From Cryobacterium levicorallinum (GTDB lineage Bacteria; Actinomycetota; Actinomycetes; Actinomycetales; Microbacteriaceae): a DNA stretch of 64,000 nt. The notes below the pieces were generated by a model that searched no databases, was not told the origin of the DNA, and saw nothing but the letters and a program-made list of their open reading frames with translations. Shown here piece after piece: positions 51,460-60,517 of the stretch; the first letter of the stretch is position 1; every line of letters begins with the position of its first letter. The stretch covers positions 45,899 through 109,898 of the forward strand of contig NZ_SOFE01000003.1 of the NCBI RefSeq assembly GCF_004402405.1. The letters are read 5' to 3'. The position numbers and the translations under genes are program-made.

Positions 51460-52182
51460 TTATCGCGGCAGCAGACGCCGTGTCTCCGCCAATGTGGCCA
51501 GGCCAACAACGGTGCCGCCCGCAGCGAACACGGCACGGCGCGCCTCGAGGAGCGTGGCGCCGGTGGTCACGATATCGTCGACCAGGATTACAGCGACTCC
51601 GCTGAGTGGATGTCGCGCGATGAGGCTGTGGTCTTTGTTCGCGGCGCGCTCGGCACGGCCCAGACCGACCTGGTCGCTGACCACGCCGCGCTGGGCGAGC
51701 AACGGGGCCGGGTGGAGGCCAGCGCGATGCAGCAGTGCATCGACCGGATGGTAGCCGCGGGCCCGCCAGGCCCGGCGTGAGGAGGGGATGGTCACGAGCT
51801 CGATTCCGGCCGGGCCCGGCGCGACCCGGCTGAGTGCGGGCCGGCTCGGTGCGGGCCGGCTCGGTGCGGGCCGGCTCGGTGCGGCGGCGAGCGCTGCCAC
51901 GATGGCTGCTCGCAGCGGTGCGGCCAGCGCCGCGGCGGCATCCGTTCGCCCATTGTCTTTGTAGGCAGCGATCACGTGGCGGGCCACACCCTCGTAGGTG
52001 AGCGCCGACCAGATGCGCACGTCGTCGCGGGTGACCGGGTGTACGGCCGGGAGCAGCGCCAGCCGGCAGGCCGCGCACAGGGCACGGTCAGCGGCTCCAC
52101 AGCCGCTGCAGGAAGTGGGCAGCAGCGCCGCCCAGGCGTCCAGTGCCGCAGCGGTCAGATGATCACGCAGCCGGTGGCTCAT
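51460..52182 (-). CDS. comF: ComF-family phosphoribosyltransferase-like protein
   Basis: The 240-residue protein has an N-terminal zinc-ribbon with CSGCGAADRALCAAC and a C-terminal PRTase domain with VILVDDIVTTGATLLEARRA, the PRPP-binding loop. ComF in competent bacteria takes part in DNA uptake; in actinobacteria the role is unknown. A linker of four 15-bp repeats (51826-51885) encodes the proline-rich APSRPAPSRPAPSRPALSR between the two domains. It lies between hpf and lpqB, conserved in order with mycobacteria (Rv3242c). Confidence 0.9.
   Translation of the reverse strand: MSHRLRDHLTAAALDAWAALLPTSCSGCGAADRALCAACRLALLPAVHPVTRDDVRIWSALTYEGVARHVIAAYKDNGRTDAAAALAAPLRAAIVAALAAAPSRPAPSRPAPSRPALSRVAPGPAGIELVTIPSSRRAWRARGYHPVDALLHRAGLHPAPLLAQRGVVSDQVGLGRAERAANKDHSLIARHPLSGVAVILVDDIVTTGATLLEARRAVFAAGGTVVGLATLAETRRLLPR
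51826..51885. repeat. 15-bp tandem repeat in the ComF linker
   Basis: Four units of CCGGCTCGGTGCGGG lie head to tail at 51826, 51841, 51856 and 51871 (the first has CTGAGT, the last ends GGC). On the coding strand this is PSRPA-type sequence in the linker between zinc ribbon and PRTase domain. The phase is in frame, so slippage only changes linker length. Confidence 0.85.
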
Positions 52183-52290
52183 GGCGCCAGTGTGCCCGAT
52201 GCTGCGGTGCGGATGGGCGCGAGCGGGCGGGTGGCGGACAGCCGCGCCCGGACGCCGCCGGTGGAGGAGTCGGCCGGCTTCAGCGCGCGC

Positions 52291-54003
52291 TCAGCGGCCG
52301 AGACCCTGCTGGGTGGCGAGCAGCGTCACGTCGTCGATGCGGGCCTGCCAGCCCGCTCCGCGTTGCACCTCGAGGCTACCGGTGTCGGTGAGGGCACGCA
52401 GGTCGCGCACCGAGTTGCTGCCGACGATGAACCGGCTGCTCGCGGGCGACTCCAGGGTGGAGCTGACGCCACCGAGCTGTTGTATGACGATACGGGACTC
52501 GCCGTTCGGCAGGGCACTGAGCGAGGCGACGGTCAATTCGTCGATCCAGGTCGCATCGAGGCCGACCCCTCCGCCTCCGGCCAGCAGTACCGGCGGTCCG
52601 ATGTCGGTGGGAACCGACCCGTCACGAATGATCGACGCGACCACGAATCGGGTTTCGGATCCGGTGCCGAGCAGGGCGATCAGCCGGGAGCCGTCGCGGG
52701 AGATTTTCAGGGCGGTAATCGACGTCGCCTCCGGCCAGGGTGTTGGCAACACTGTCGCTTCTCCCGTTGGGCTGTAGACGACCAGCGCGCTCGGGTCGTT
52801 CGACGGCACCGACCAGACGAAGCGGTCGTTGTCGCTGGACGGCGCGAGCAGGCCCGGGCGAGAATCGAGCAGCTCGGGGTCGTCGCCGGCGCGCACGACG
52901 TAGACTCCGTCGGCGGCGAGAACCGCAGCTGTTCCCTGGCCGGACGAGAGCGTCACCGCGGTGGGGGCCAGCTGGGCGATGGTCGCCGACAGCCCGTCGA
53001 GCGGGGTGATGCTTTGCCCGGTTGCGGCGAGAAAGCCGAATTCACCGCCGCGCAAGACGAGCGCGCGGGCGTCGACGCGCGGGTCCACCGTGGGAGCCCC
53101 CGACTGCAGGTCGTCGATGGACTGGGAGTTCTGGTCGATCGTGATGTCAACGGACAGGCCAGCTGGCAGGCTGGCCACGAGCTGCGCCTTCATGCGCTGC
53201 AGGGTTTGCCGATCGGCGTTGAGCGCCTCGCTGTTCAGATCGACCATGGCCTGGCGCCCCACAACCTGTACCGCGTCAGCGGTGAGTTTGGACCCGGCCG
53301 GGAACGCCGTGGCGACCGCGCCATCCAGCCAGGCGCTCGGCCCGCCGAGCACGGCGTTGACCAGTTTGGTGGGGGCGGATGCTCCGCGCGGAAACCAGCG
53401 CAGGTCCGGCACCAGATAGCGAAACCCTGGGTCGTAGAAGTACACCGGCTGAGCGCTGAACACATCGTTGAAGGTATTTTCGTCAATGACGGTGCCGTTG
53501 GGGGCCGCACTAATGCGCCACTGATCACCGACCTTCGCAAATTCGTAGCGCAACGGAACCGGGGTGGCGTCGACCTCGCGGTATTCGCCGGACACGTCCA
53601 CCTCGGCGATCGGCGTGATGGCCACGAGCGTTGTGCCCTCGTCGACGACCGTCAGTGTGCGCCCGGAGCCATTGTCGACCGTGACTCCGACGGTGGGGTC
53701 CCAGACTGAACCGAACTGCGGAACGAGAAATTGGCGAGCAATGTCGTAGTTGTTCTCCGGGCTCGAGGAAGCATCGATGAACCCGCGCAGAATGGAATCC
53801 GTTGATGCGTCCTTCTGCGGCAGCGCCGGGAGAAAAACCGGAGCCGGATTGGCGTCGGGGACGAGGTCCGTTCCGGCGTGCACCACCCCGTCGCGGGGGA
53901 TGCCGGTGCAGCCGCCCAGGCCGACGGCCAGCGCGATAGCGACGAGCCCGGCCGGTACAACGCGGCCGACCCAGCCGCGCCACGGCGAATGGTGGTTATG
54001 CAT
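52291..54003 (-). CDS. lpqB: Lipoprotein LpqB, MtrAB-associated
   Basis: The 570-residue lipoprotein has signal sequence VVPAGLVAIALAVGLGGC with the lipid cysteine after LGG near residue 32. A GerMN domain follows (about 190-300, with KLTADAVQVVGRQAMVDLNS), then a beta-propeller-like C-terminal LpqB domain (SSDNDRFVWSVPSNDPSALV, ALKISRDGSRLIAL). LpqB modulates the MtrB kinase in the envelope of mycobacteria. Its ATG overlaps the mtrB stop codon, so it is [14 protein letters not shown] the kinase. Confidence 0.94.
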   Translation of the reverse strand: MHNHHSPWRGWVGRVVPAGLVAIALAVGLGGCTGIPRDGVVHAGTDLVPDANPAPVFLPALPQKDASTDSILRGFIDASSSPENNYDIARQFLVPQFGSVWDPTVGVTVDNGSGRTLTVVDEGTTLVAITPIAEVDVSGEYREVDATPVPLRYEFAKVGDQWRISAAPNGTVIDENTFNDVFSAQPVYFYDPGFRYLVPDLRWFPRGASAPTKLVNAVLGGPSAWLDGAVATAFPAGSKLTADAVQVVGRQAMVDLNSEALNADRQTLQRMKAQLVASLPAGLSVDITIDQNSQSIDDLQSGAPTVDPRVDARALVLRGGEFGFLAATGQSITPLDGLSATIAQLAPTAVTLSSGQGTAAVLAADGVYVVRAGDDPELLDSRPGLLAPSSDNDRFVWSVPSNDPSALVVYSPTGEATVLPTPWPEATSITALKISRDGSRLIALLGTGSETRFVVASIIRDGSVPTDIGPPVLLAGGGGVGLDATWIDELTVASLSALPNGESRIVIQQLGGVSSTLESPASSRFIVGSNSVRDLRALTDTGSLEVQRGAGWQARIDDVTLLATQQGLGR

Positions 54004-55645
54004 GCGGGCCTCCGCCCAGAACGGGAACGTGCCCGGACTCGCCGAGCTGGTCCGTGGCGTCGGCGGGTGGCAGCGGTAGGGGCGAGGATTCGAGCAGGCC
54101 CTGGGCGGTGCGGGGCAGGGTCAGCCGAAAGCAGGAACCCTCGCCGGGACGGGACCAGACCTGCAGCCATCCGTTGTGCACGCTCGCGTCTTCCCGCGAG
54201 ATCGCCAGCCCCAGGCCGGTGCCGCCGATCGTGCGCTGACGGGACGGGTCAGCGCGCCAGAACCGGTCGAAGACGTGCGCGACTTCAGCCTGGCTCATAC
54301 CCAGGCCGTAATCGCGCACGGCGAGCGCGACTGCCTTCGCGTCGCTGTCGACCGACACCATGACCGGTTTGCCCTCACCGTGCTCGATAGCGTTGCCGAT
54401 GAGGTTGTGCAGCACCCGACGGATGCGTCGCGGATCGACGTCGGCGTTGAGGTACCCGCCCGGCGCCACCAGCCGCAGGTCGCTGCCCTTGGATTCGGCC
54501 AGGGATCGCAGGCTGTCGATGGCGTCCTCGGCGAGATAAACCAGGTTCGTCGGTTCGCTCTCCAGCTCAACAGAGCCGGCGTCGTAGCGGCTGATTTCGA
54601 GCAGGTCGCTCAGCAGCAGCTCAAACCGCTCCACCTGGGTGTGCAGCAGCTCGGCCGTGCGCCCGGTCGCCGGCGGAAAACTCGCCCGCTGGTCGTAGAG
54701 CACATCACCGGCCAAGCGGATGGTCGTCAGCGGCGTGCGCAGTTCGTGCGAGACATCCGAGACAAAACGTTGTTGCACCTCGGACAGGTCGGCGAGTTCA
54801 CGAATCTGACTTTGCAGGCTGTCGGCCATTCCGTTGAATGATCGTGCGAGCGTGGCGATGACGTCTTCGCCCTTCTCCGGGATGCGCACCATGAGATCGC
54901 CGGAGGCCAGTTTCTGGCTGGTTTCGGCGGCGACCCGCAGCGGTGTGACGACGAAACGAACGACAATCCAGGTCACGGCCCCGATCAGCAGCACGAGGGC
55001 GACACCGGCGACGCCGAGCGTCTGCTGCACGAAGAGCAGCGTCGCTTCGGCGTCTTGCAGGCTGTACGCGATGTAGAGCTCGTAGCGGCCCGCGACCGGA
55101 ACGGTGATCTGCGACCCCACGACGATGCCGGGGACGGTCGCGGTCTCGCCAGTCAGAGTGACCGATTGCCAGAATTGCTCACCGTTGTTGCCCTGGACCT
55201 GGGTGCGCAGGTCGGCGCCGATCACCCCGGTGGACTGCCCGAACGTCGAGGAGTCCTGCGGCGCAACTGTCGACGATTCCTGGCCGGGCACGCGAAGCAC
55301 GGCGACCAGCCGGCTCGATGACGTCGTGGAGATGGAGGTTCGAGCGGAACTGAGCAGGTTCTGGACCTGAACCCGGTCCGTGGCATCCGACGCATCAAAT
55401 AGGCTCTGCGCGGCGCTCGTCGCCCGGTTGGAATCGAGCAGCACCTGGCTGAGCCGGGACTGAAACAGGTCATTGCCGATGCTGACCGACATATAAACGC
55501 CGACGACGAGGATGGCCAGCCCGGAGAAGGCGACCGAAATGGTCACCGTACGAAACTGCAGGGAGGATCGCCACGACGAACGCAGCAGACGCGGCCAGTT
55601 GCGCGGTCTGCTCCAATAGGTCAATTGCGGCATGGGGAGCCGCAC
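53996..55645 (-). CDS. mtrB: Sensor histidine kinase MtrB
   Basis: The 549-residue kinase has two membrane helices (about 35-57 and about 210-235) flanking an extracytoplasmic domain. A HAMP domain (VTPLRVAAETSQKLASGDLM), HisKA with VSDVSHELRTPLTTIRLAGD (phospho-His) and HATPase with NLIGNAIEHGEG and TGLGLAISRE are present. Start is GTG 55643-55645; ATG four codons on is an alternative. It phosphorylates MtrA, and the pair controls cell-wall and division genes in actinobacteria. Confidence 0.95.
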   Translation of the reverse strand: MRLPMPQLTYWSRPRNWPRLLRSSWRSSLQFRTVTISVAFSGLAILVVGVYMSVSIGNDLFQSRLSQVLLDSNRATSAAQSLFDASDATDRVQVQNLLSSARTSISTTSSSRLVAVLRVPGQESSTVAPQDSSTFGQSTGVIGADLRTQVQGNNGEQFWQSVTLTGETATVPGIVVGSQITVPVAGRYELYIAYSLQDAEATLLFVQQTLGVAGVALVLLIGAVTWIVVRFVVTPLRVAAETSQKLASGDLMVRIPEKGEDVIATLARSFNGMADSLQSQIRELADLSEVQQRFVSDVSHELRTPLTTIRLAGDVLYDQRASFPPATGRTAELLHTQVERFELLLSDLLEISRYDAGSVELESEPTNLVYLAEDAIDSLRSLAESKGSDLRLVAPGGYLNADVDPRRIRRVLHNLIGNAIEHGEGKPVMVSVDSDAKAVALAVRDYGLGMSQAEVAHVFDRFWRADPSRQRTIGGTGLGLAISREDASVHNGWLQVWSRPGEGSCFRLTLPRTAQGLLESSPLPLPPADATDQLGESGHVPVLGGGPHA

Positions 55646-55678
55646 CGGTTCTGCTGTTGCCTGACGTTCATGGTGGGG

Positions 55679-56359
55679 CTAGCTGACGACACCGGCACGG
55701 TAGCCGACGCCGCGCACCGTCATGACAATTTTCGGATTGTCCGGGTCGTGCTCGACCTTGGCGCGCAGTCGTTGCACGTGCACGTTCACCAGCCGGGTGT
55801 CAGCCTTGTAGTGGTAACCCCAGACCTGCTCCAACAGCATCTCCCGGGTGAACACCTGTTGCGGTTTGGAGGCGAGGGCCAGCAGCAGGTCGAATTCGAG
55901 CGGGGTGAGGTTGATCGAAGCATCGCCGCGGGTGACTTCATGGCCGACCGCGTTCACGACGAGGTCGCCGATGTGCAGGCTGAGCGCACCGTCGACAGCT
56001 GGCGGACGCAGGCGGGTGCGAATACGGGCGACGAGTTCCTTGGGATTGAACGGCTTGACCATGTAGTCGTCGGCACCGGATTCGAGCCCCTTGACCACAT
56101 CGGTGGTGTCGGAGCGGGCCGTGAGCATGATGATGGGCACGCCGGATTCGGCCCGGATCAGGCGGCACACTTCGATGCCGTCGAGGCCGGGCAGCATGAG
56201 GTCGAGCAGCACCAGGTCGGGCTTCTCGGTGCGAAAAATGTCGAGGGCGAGTGATCCGTCGGCGCAGTAGCCCGGGGTGAAGCCTTCGCCCTGCAAAACG
56301 ATACCGATCATCTCGGACAGGGCGGTGTCGTCATCGACAACCAAAATGCGTGAGGTCAT
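55679..56359 (-). CDS. mtrA: Response regulator MtrA (OmpR family)
   Basis: The 226-residue regulator has a receiver domain (ILVVDDD, phospho-acceptor Asp53 in LVLLDLMLPGLDG, SGADDYMVKPFNPKELVARI) and a winged-helix C-terminal domain (ISLTPLEFDLL-type, here INLTPLEFDLLLALASKP, and WGYHYKADTRLVNVHVQRLR). It is first in the mtrA-mtrB-lpqB operon with AAGGAG before its ATG. MtrA is an essential regulator in mycobacteria. The 151-bp upstream gap must hold the operon promoter and that of the divergent gene. Confidence 0.96.
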   Translation of the reverse strand: MTSRILVVDDDTALSEMIGIVLQGEGFTPGYCADGSLALDIFRTEKPDLVLLDLMLPGLDGIEVCRLIRAESGVPIIMLTARSDTTDVVKGLESGADDYMVKPFNPKELVARIRTRLRPPAVDGALSLHIGDLVVNAVGHEVTRGDASINLTPLEFDLLLALASKPQQVFTREMLLEQVWGYHYKADTRLVNVHVQRLRAKVEHDPDNPKIVMTVRGVGYRAGVVS

Positions 56360-56510
56360 GAGTCTCCTTCCAGAACAAGGTCAGGTGTGTTCTGATGATG
56401 CGCGGGGCAGATTGCCCGATGAGTAGGACAAAGTCTGGCATAAGAGTAGCCGAGACCGCTGACAGAGTGGTCGCGCGGGCGTTTCTTCGAGCGACCTGTG
56501 CCAGCATGGA

Positions 56511-57635
56511 ATGGTGACCGACCACTGGCAAGCCCCCGACTCCCCGGTTCCGCCCCAATACGGGGAGTTTGCCACGCCGACACCCTCCTACCAGGGCCCC
56601 CGTCCGGGACACGGCTGGGCGCCGCCGCCCAAGCCCGGGTTGATCCCGCTGCGACCGATCGGTCTCGGCACCCTGCTCGGGGCATCCTTTCAGGTGTTGC
56701 GTCGAAACCCCAAGGCGACGTTCGGCAGCGGCCTGATCATTCAGGCGGCCATCATGCTGGTCACCGTGCTGGTTGTCGGCCTGGTCACGCTGTGGGCGTT
56801 CGACCGGATCGACAGCGCCCCGCTCGACCAGCAGGACGCCGTCGCGGCCGGCTCAGTGCTGACCGGCGTCCTCTCGGCCATTATTCCGCTGGCCCTGACC
56901 GTGATCGCCTCGGCACTGTTGCAGGCCATCATTGTGGTCGAGGTGGCCCGCGCGACCCTTGGCGAAAAGCAGCGACTCAGCGCTCTGTGGCGGCGAGCGG
57001 CGACCCGCCTCTGGCCACTGGCGCTGTGGACCCTCCTCATTACCGGCGCGCTGCTGCTCGGCGTCGCCGTGGTTGCCGGCATCGTCGTGCTGCTGGTCGC
57101 CGTCGGCGGTGTCGCGGGCATCGTCGCCGGGGTTCTGGTCGGCGTCTTTGGCGGGCTGCTGCTCGCTGCGGCGAGCTTCTATTTCTATACCAAGACCAGT
57201 GTGGTGCCGAGCCTGATCGTGCTCGAAAATTTGGGCGTGCGGGCATCCGTTATTCGGTCATGGTCGCTCACTCGCGGCTATTTCTGGCGCACGCTCGGCG
57301 TGCTGCTGCTGGTCACCCTGATCGTGCAGGTCATCAGCCAGGTCGTCAGCCTTCCAGTCTCGCTCGTACTCGGCTTCGGAACCGTGCTGGTCGACCCCAA
57401 CGGTGTCTTTGCCTTCGAATCGTCGATCGTGACGCTCGTGGTCACCTTGATCGTTGCCATCCCCATTGCGGCCGTGGCCGCGGTCGTGCAGTCGGCGGCC
57501 GTCGCGCTGATTTACCTCGACCTGCGCATGCGCAAAGAGGGCCTCGATTTGGAACTCGCACGCTACGTGGAGTCGGCGGCGCAGGGCTTCGACGTGCCGG
57601 ACCCCTATCTGGTCACCGGGCACCCGGCGCCATGA
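56511..57635 (+). CDS. Membrane protein with glycerophosphodiesterase-type membrane domain
   Basis: The 374-residue protein has a cytoplasmic Pro-rich head (about 1-60) then about six long helices. LIPLRPIGLGTLLGASFQVL and RRNPKATFGSGLIIQ at the start of the membrane part, and VRASVIRSWSLTRGYFWRTL near residue 245, are marks of the glycerophosphoryl diester phosphodiesterase membrane domain family, which lacks the enzymatic domain here. No catalytic motif is seen. Its stop overlaps the ATG of the DUF4129 gene (ATGA), so it heads the MoxR/DUF58 operon. A GTG one codon after the ATG could also start it; no ribosome site is evident. Confidence 0.75.
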   Translation: MVTDHWQAPDSPVPPQYGEFATPTPSYQGPRPGHGWAPPPKPGLIPLRPIGLGTLLGASFQVLRRNPKATFGSGLIIQAAIMLVTVLVVGLVTLWAFDRIDSAPLDQQDAVAAGSVLTGVLSAIIPLALTVIASALLQAIIVVEVARATLGEKQRLSALWRRAATRLWPLALWTLLITGALLLGVAVVAGIVVLLVAVGGVAGIVAGVLVGVFGGLLLAAASFYFYTKTSVVPSLIVLENLGVRASVIRSWSLTRGYFWRTLGVLLLVTLIVQVISQVVSLPVSLVLGFGTVLVDPNGVFAFESSIVTLVVTLIVAIPIAAVAAVVQSAAVALIYLDLRMRKEGLDLELARYVESAAQGFDVPDPYLVTGHPAP

Positions 57636-58291
57636 CCGTGGCCGTGGTGCTGCTCATCGGCGCGGTCGGTGTCCCGGTTGATCCCGACGCACCGGATGCC
57701 CGCAGCTGGCTGCGCGAGGAACTCGCCAAGGCACAGTACACCGCGGCCAGGCCGACCTGGTTCGATCGTGTCGCGCAGACTTTTCTGGACTGGCTGCAGT
57801 CGCTGACGTTGCCGTCCGGTGGCGGCGCCAGCTGGTTGCCGGTGCTCGCGACCCTGGTCGTGATCGCGGCGATCGTGGCCAGCTGGCTGGTGTTCGGGGC
57901 TCCGAAACTGGCTCTCCGGCGGCGGATCAGCAGCGAATTGTTCGGCGCCGTCGACCAGCGCAGCAGCGCCGAGATGCGCACGGCGGCCTCTCGAGCTGCC
58001 AGCGTGGGCGACTGGAGCCTCGCCTGTGAAGAGATTTTTCGCGCCGTGGCCCGCGGTCTCGCGGAGCGCACCGTGCTGACGGTCACCCCCGGCACGACCG
58101 CGCACGATTTCGCAGCGCAGGCCGGGCTGGCATTCCCCCAGTCCGGCGCTGCCCTCTCGAGCGCCGCTGACATTTTCGACCGCGTGCGCTACCTCGAGCA
58201 GGCCGGCACGGAGGCGGAGTATCGCGCCCTCACGGAGCTGGACGCCGAGCTCGGCGCGGCATCGCCCGCGCCGCTGGCTGGAGTGCTGTGA
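57632..58291 (+). CDS. DUF4129 membrane protein
   Basis: The protein has 219 residues from the ATG at 57632. A short N-terminal hydrophobic region, a helix (WLPVLATLVVIAAIVASWLV) near residues 68-87 and a cytoplasmic domain with LACEEIFRAVARGLAERTVL and TPGTTAHDFAAQAG fit DUF4129. In many bacteria this domain accompanies MoxR and DUF58 genes or a transglutaminase. Coupled on both sides by overlapping codons. Function unknown, probably part of a membrane complex with the DUF4350 protein. Confidence 0.8.
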   Translation: MTVAVVLLIGAVGVPVDPDAPDARSWLREELAKAQYTAARPTWFDRVAQTFLDWLQSLTLPSGGGASWLPVLATLVVIAAIVASWLVFGAPKLALRRRISSELFGAVDQRSSAEMRTAASRAASVGDWSLACEEIFRAVARGLAERTVLTVTPGTTAHDFAAQAGLAFPQSGAALSSAADIFDRVRYLEQAGTEAEYRALTELDAELGAASPAPLAGVL

Positions 58292-59523
58292 GCGCGCCCG
58301 TGATCGTTGGTGAAACGGATGTCGCCACTCCGACCCTGCGCGCCCAGCTGCGCCGTTCCTCATTCTGGATCATCGCCGGTGCCGGCATCATCGTGGTCGC
58401 GATCGTCGCCGTGCTCGTGTCGGGCGGCGCCAACGTCGCCGGCCGCGCGCTGGCCGGGGACAACCCCGCTCCGGCCGGTTCGATGGCCCTGGTCGAGGTG
58501 CTGCGCCAGCAGGGCGTCACCGTGACACTGGCCGATTCCCTGGCCGAGGTACGAAGCCTGGCCGAAACGGATTCAACCGTTCTGCTCTACGACGAAAGCA
58601 GCTATCTGGTCGATTCCCAGCTGGCCCAGCTGACCCGGCTGGCCGCGCGCACCGTTGTCGTGGCGCCGGACTTTCTCGCCCTGCAGTCGCTCGCTCCGAC
58701 CGTCGGTTTCGGCGGGGTGTCCGGCGCGGAATCGCTCGTCGCCGACTGCACCCTACCGGCCGCTAACCGTGCCGAAGAGCTGATTCCCGGCGGCGACACG
58801 CTGTCCCTTCCGGCCGATTCCCCGCTGATGGGCTGTTTTCCGAGCGGCGACAACACATTCTCGGTGGTCGCCAACGATCGAGCCACACTGGTCGCCGACC
58901 TGCGGGTGTTCAACAACGAGAACGTGGCCGGCTACGGCAACGCGGCGTTGGCCCTCGGCCTGCTCGGCCAGAGTGACTCCCTGATCTGGTACCTGCCGAC
59001 GCTCGCCGACCTGCCCCGCACCGGGCCGCCCTCGCTCGCCGCGCTGACGCCCGGCTGGGTGACCCCGGTGCTGCTGCTGTTCGGGCTCACCGCCGTGGCC
59101 GCCGCCTTCTGGCGGGGACGGCGATTTGGGCCGCTCGTGGCCGAGAATCTGCCGGTCACGGTGAAAGCGAGCGAGACCATGGAGGGTCGGGCCCGGCTCT
59201 ATGCCCGCGGCAATGCCCGGCTGCGCGCCCTCGATGCGCTTCGAATCGGGGCGGTGCAGCGACTCGCCAGCACCGTCGGGCTCGGGCATGTCGCCGCGTT
59301 GGAGGAGATCATGCTCACCGTTGCCGGGATCACCGGGCGTACCCAGGCCGAGGTTCGAAGCCTGCTCGTCGAGGCTGTTCCCACCAGCGATGCCCAACTT
59401 CTGGCGTTGTCGGACGCGCTGCAGGCTCTGGAATGCGCGGCCAGCCGGGCTGTCGCTGCGGGAGTGGCGGCATCCGTTTCACAACAGTCTTTAACCGATC
59501 CAGCCGAAAGAATGGAACCATGA
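58288..59523 (+). CDS. DUF4350 membrane protein
   Basis: The 411-residue protein starts at GTG 58288. It has a first helix (FWIIAGAGIIVVAIVAVLV), an extracytoplasmic DUF4350 domain (GSMALVEVLRQQGVTVTLAD near residue 65, TVVVAPDFLALQ) and a second helix (WVTPVLLLFGLTAVAAAFWR) near 256. A cytoplasmic tail follows. The DUF4350 fold resembles glutamine-amidotransferase-like domains and is found next to MoxR genes. Coupled to both neighbours by overlapping codons. Confidence 0.8.
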   Translation: MSAPVIVGETDVATPTLRAQLRRSSFWIIAGAGIIVVAIVAVLVSGGANVAGRALAGDNPAPAGSMALVEVLRQQGVTVTLADSLAEVRSLAETDSTVLLYDESSYLVDSQLAQLTRLAARTVVVAPDFLALQSLAPTVGFGGVSGAESLVADCTLPAANRAEELIPGGDTLSLPADSPLMGCFPSGDNTFSVVANDRATLVADLRVFNNENVAGYGNAALALGLLGQSDSLIWYLPTLADLPRTGPPSLAALTPGWVTPVLLLFGLTAVAAAFWRGRRFGPLVAENLPVTVKASETMEGRARLYARGNARLRALDALRIGAVQRLASTVGLGHVAALEEIMLTVAGITGRTQAEVRSLLVEAVPTSDAQLLALSDALQALECAASRAVAAGVAASVSQQSLTDPAERMEP

Positions 59524-60515
59524 CGATTCCCACCACGCCTACCCAACTGCCGGTCGCCGATGAGGCAGCAGCCCTGCGCGCGTCGCTCAACCGAGTGCGC
59601 GCCGAGGTCGGCAAGGCCGTCGTCGGCCAGGACGGCGCGGTGACCGGGCTGATCATCGCCCTGCTCGCCCGCGGCCATGTGCTGCTCGAGGGCGTGCCGG
59701 GGGTGGCCAAGACGCTGCTCGTGCGCACGCTCAGCCAGGCGCTGAGCCTCGATACCAAGCGCATCCAGTTCACGCCCGACCTGATGCCGGGCGATGTGAC
59801 CGGGTCGCTCATCTATGACGCACGGGCCGGCGAGTTCGAGTTTCGGCAGGGGCCGGTGTTCACCAACATCATGCTCGCCGACGAAATCAACCGCACGCCG
59901 CCGAAGACCCAGTCGGCACTGCTCGAAGCGATGGAGGAACGTCAGGTCAGCGTCGACGGCGAGTCGCTCAAACTGCCGGAGCCGTTCATCGTGGCGGCAA
60001 CCATGAACCCGATCGAGTACGAGGGCACGTACACGCTACCCGAGGCCCAGCTCGACCGGTTTCTGCTCAAACTCGTGCTCGACGTGCCGCAGCGCACCGA
60101 GGAGATCGAGGTGCTGCGTCGCCACGCGGCCGGATTCAACCCGCGCGATCTGGCCGGTGCCGGCGTCACGGCGGTGCTGGGTGCGGCGGAACTCGCGGCG
60201 GCGCAGGCTGCGGTTTCTCGGGTCGGCTCGAGCGCGGATGTGCTCGCCTACCTCGTCGACCTGGCCCGCGCCACGCGCGTGAGCCCCTCGGTCAAACTCG
60301 GCGTGAGCCCGCGCGGAACGACCGCGTTGCTCGCGGCGGCCAAGGCGTGGGCTTGGCTGAGCGGGTATGACGCGATCACGCCCGATCACGTGCAGGCGAT
60401 GGTGTTGCCGGTCTGGCGGCACCGTGTGCAGCTTCGACCCGAGGCCGAACTCGAGGGCGTCTCGGTCGATGCGATACTGCGCGGCGTGCTGCAGCAGGTT
60501 CAGGTTCCGATCTAA
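59520..60515 (+). CDS. moxR: MoxR-family AAA+ ATPase
   Basis: The protein has 331 residues from the ATG at 59520, which overlaps the DUF4350 stop codon. Walker A is EGVPGVAKT near residue 57, Walker B IMLADEINRTPPKTQSALLE near 117, sensor I VAATMNPIEYEGTYTLPEAQ near 160 and YDAITPDHVQAM near the end. MoxR proteins are chaperone-like ATPases that work with VWA or DUF58 partners in activation of enzymes or envelope stress. The DUF58 gene follows 2 bp after the stop. Confidence 0.93.
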   Translation: MTIPTTPTQLPVADEAAALRASLNRVRAEVGKAVVGQDGAVTGLIIALLARGHVLLEGVPGVAKTLLVRTLSQALSLDTKRIQFTPDLMPGDVTGSLIYDARAGEFEFRQGPVFTNIMLADEINRTPPKTQSALLEAMEERQVSVDGESLKLPEPFIVAATMNPIEYEGTYTLPEAQLDRFLLKLVLDVPQRTEEIEVLRRHAAGFNPRDLAGAGVTAVLGAAELAAAQAAVSRVGSSADVLAYLVDLARATRVSPSVKLGVSPRGTTALLAAAKAWAWLSGYDAITPDHVQAMVLPVWRHRVQLRPEAELEGVSVDAILRGVLQQVQVPI

Positions 60516-60517
60516 CG

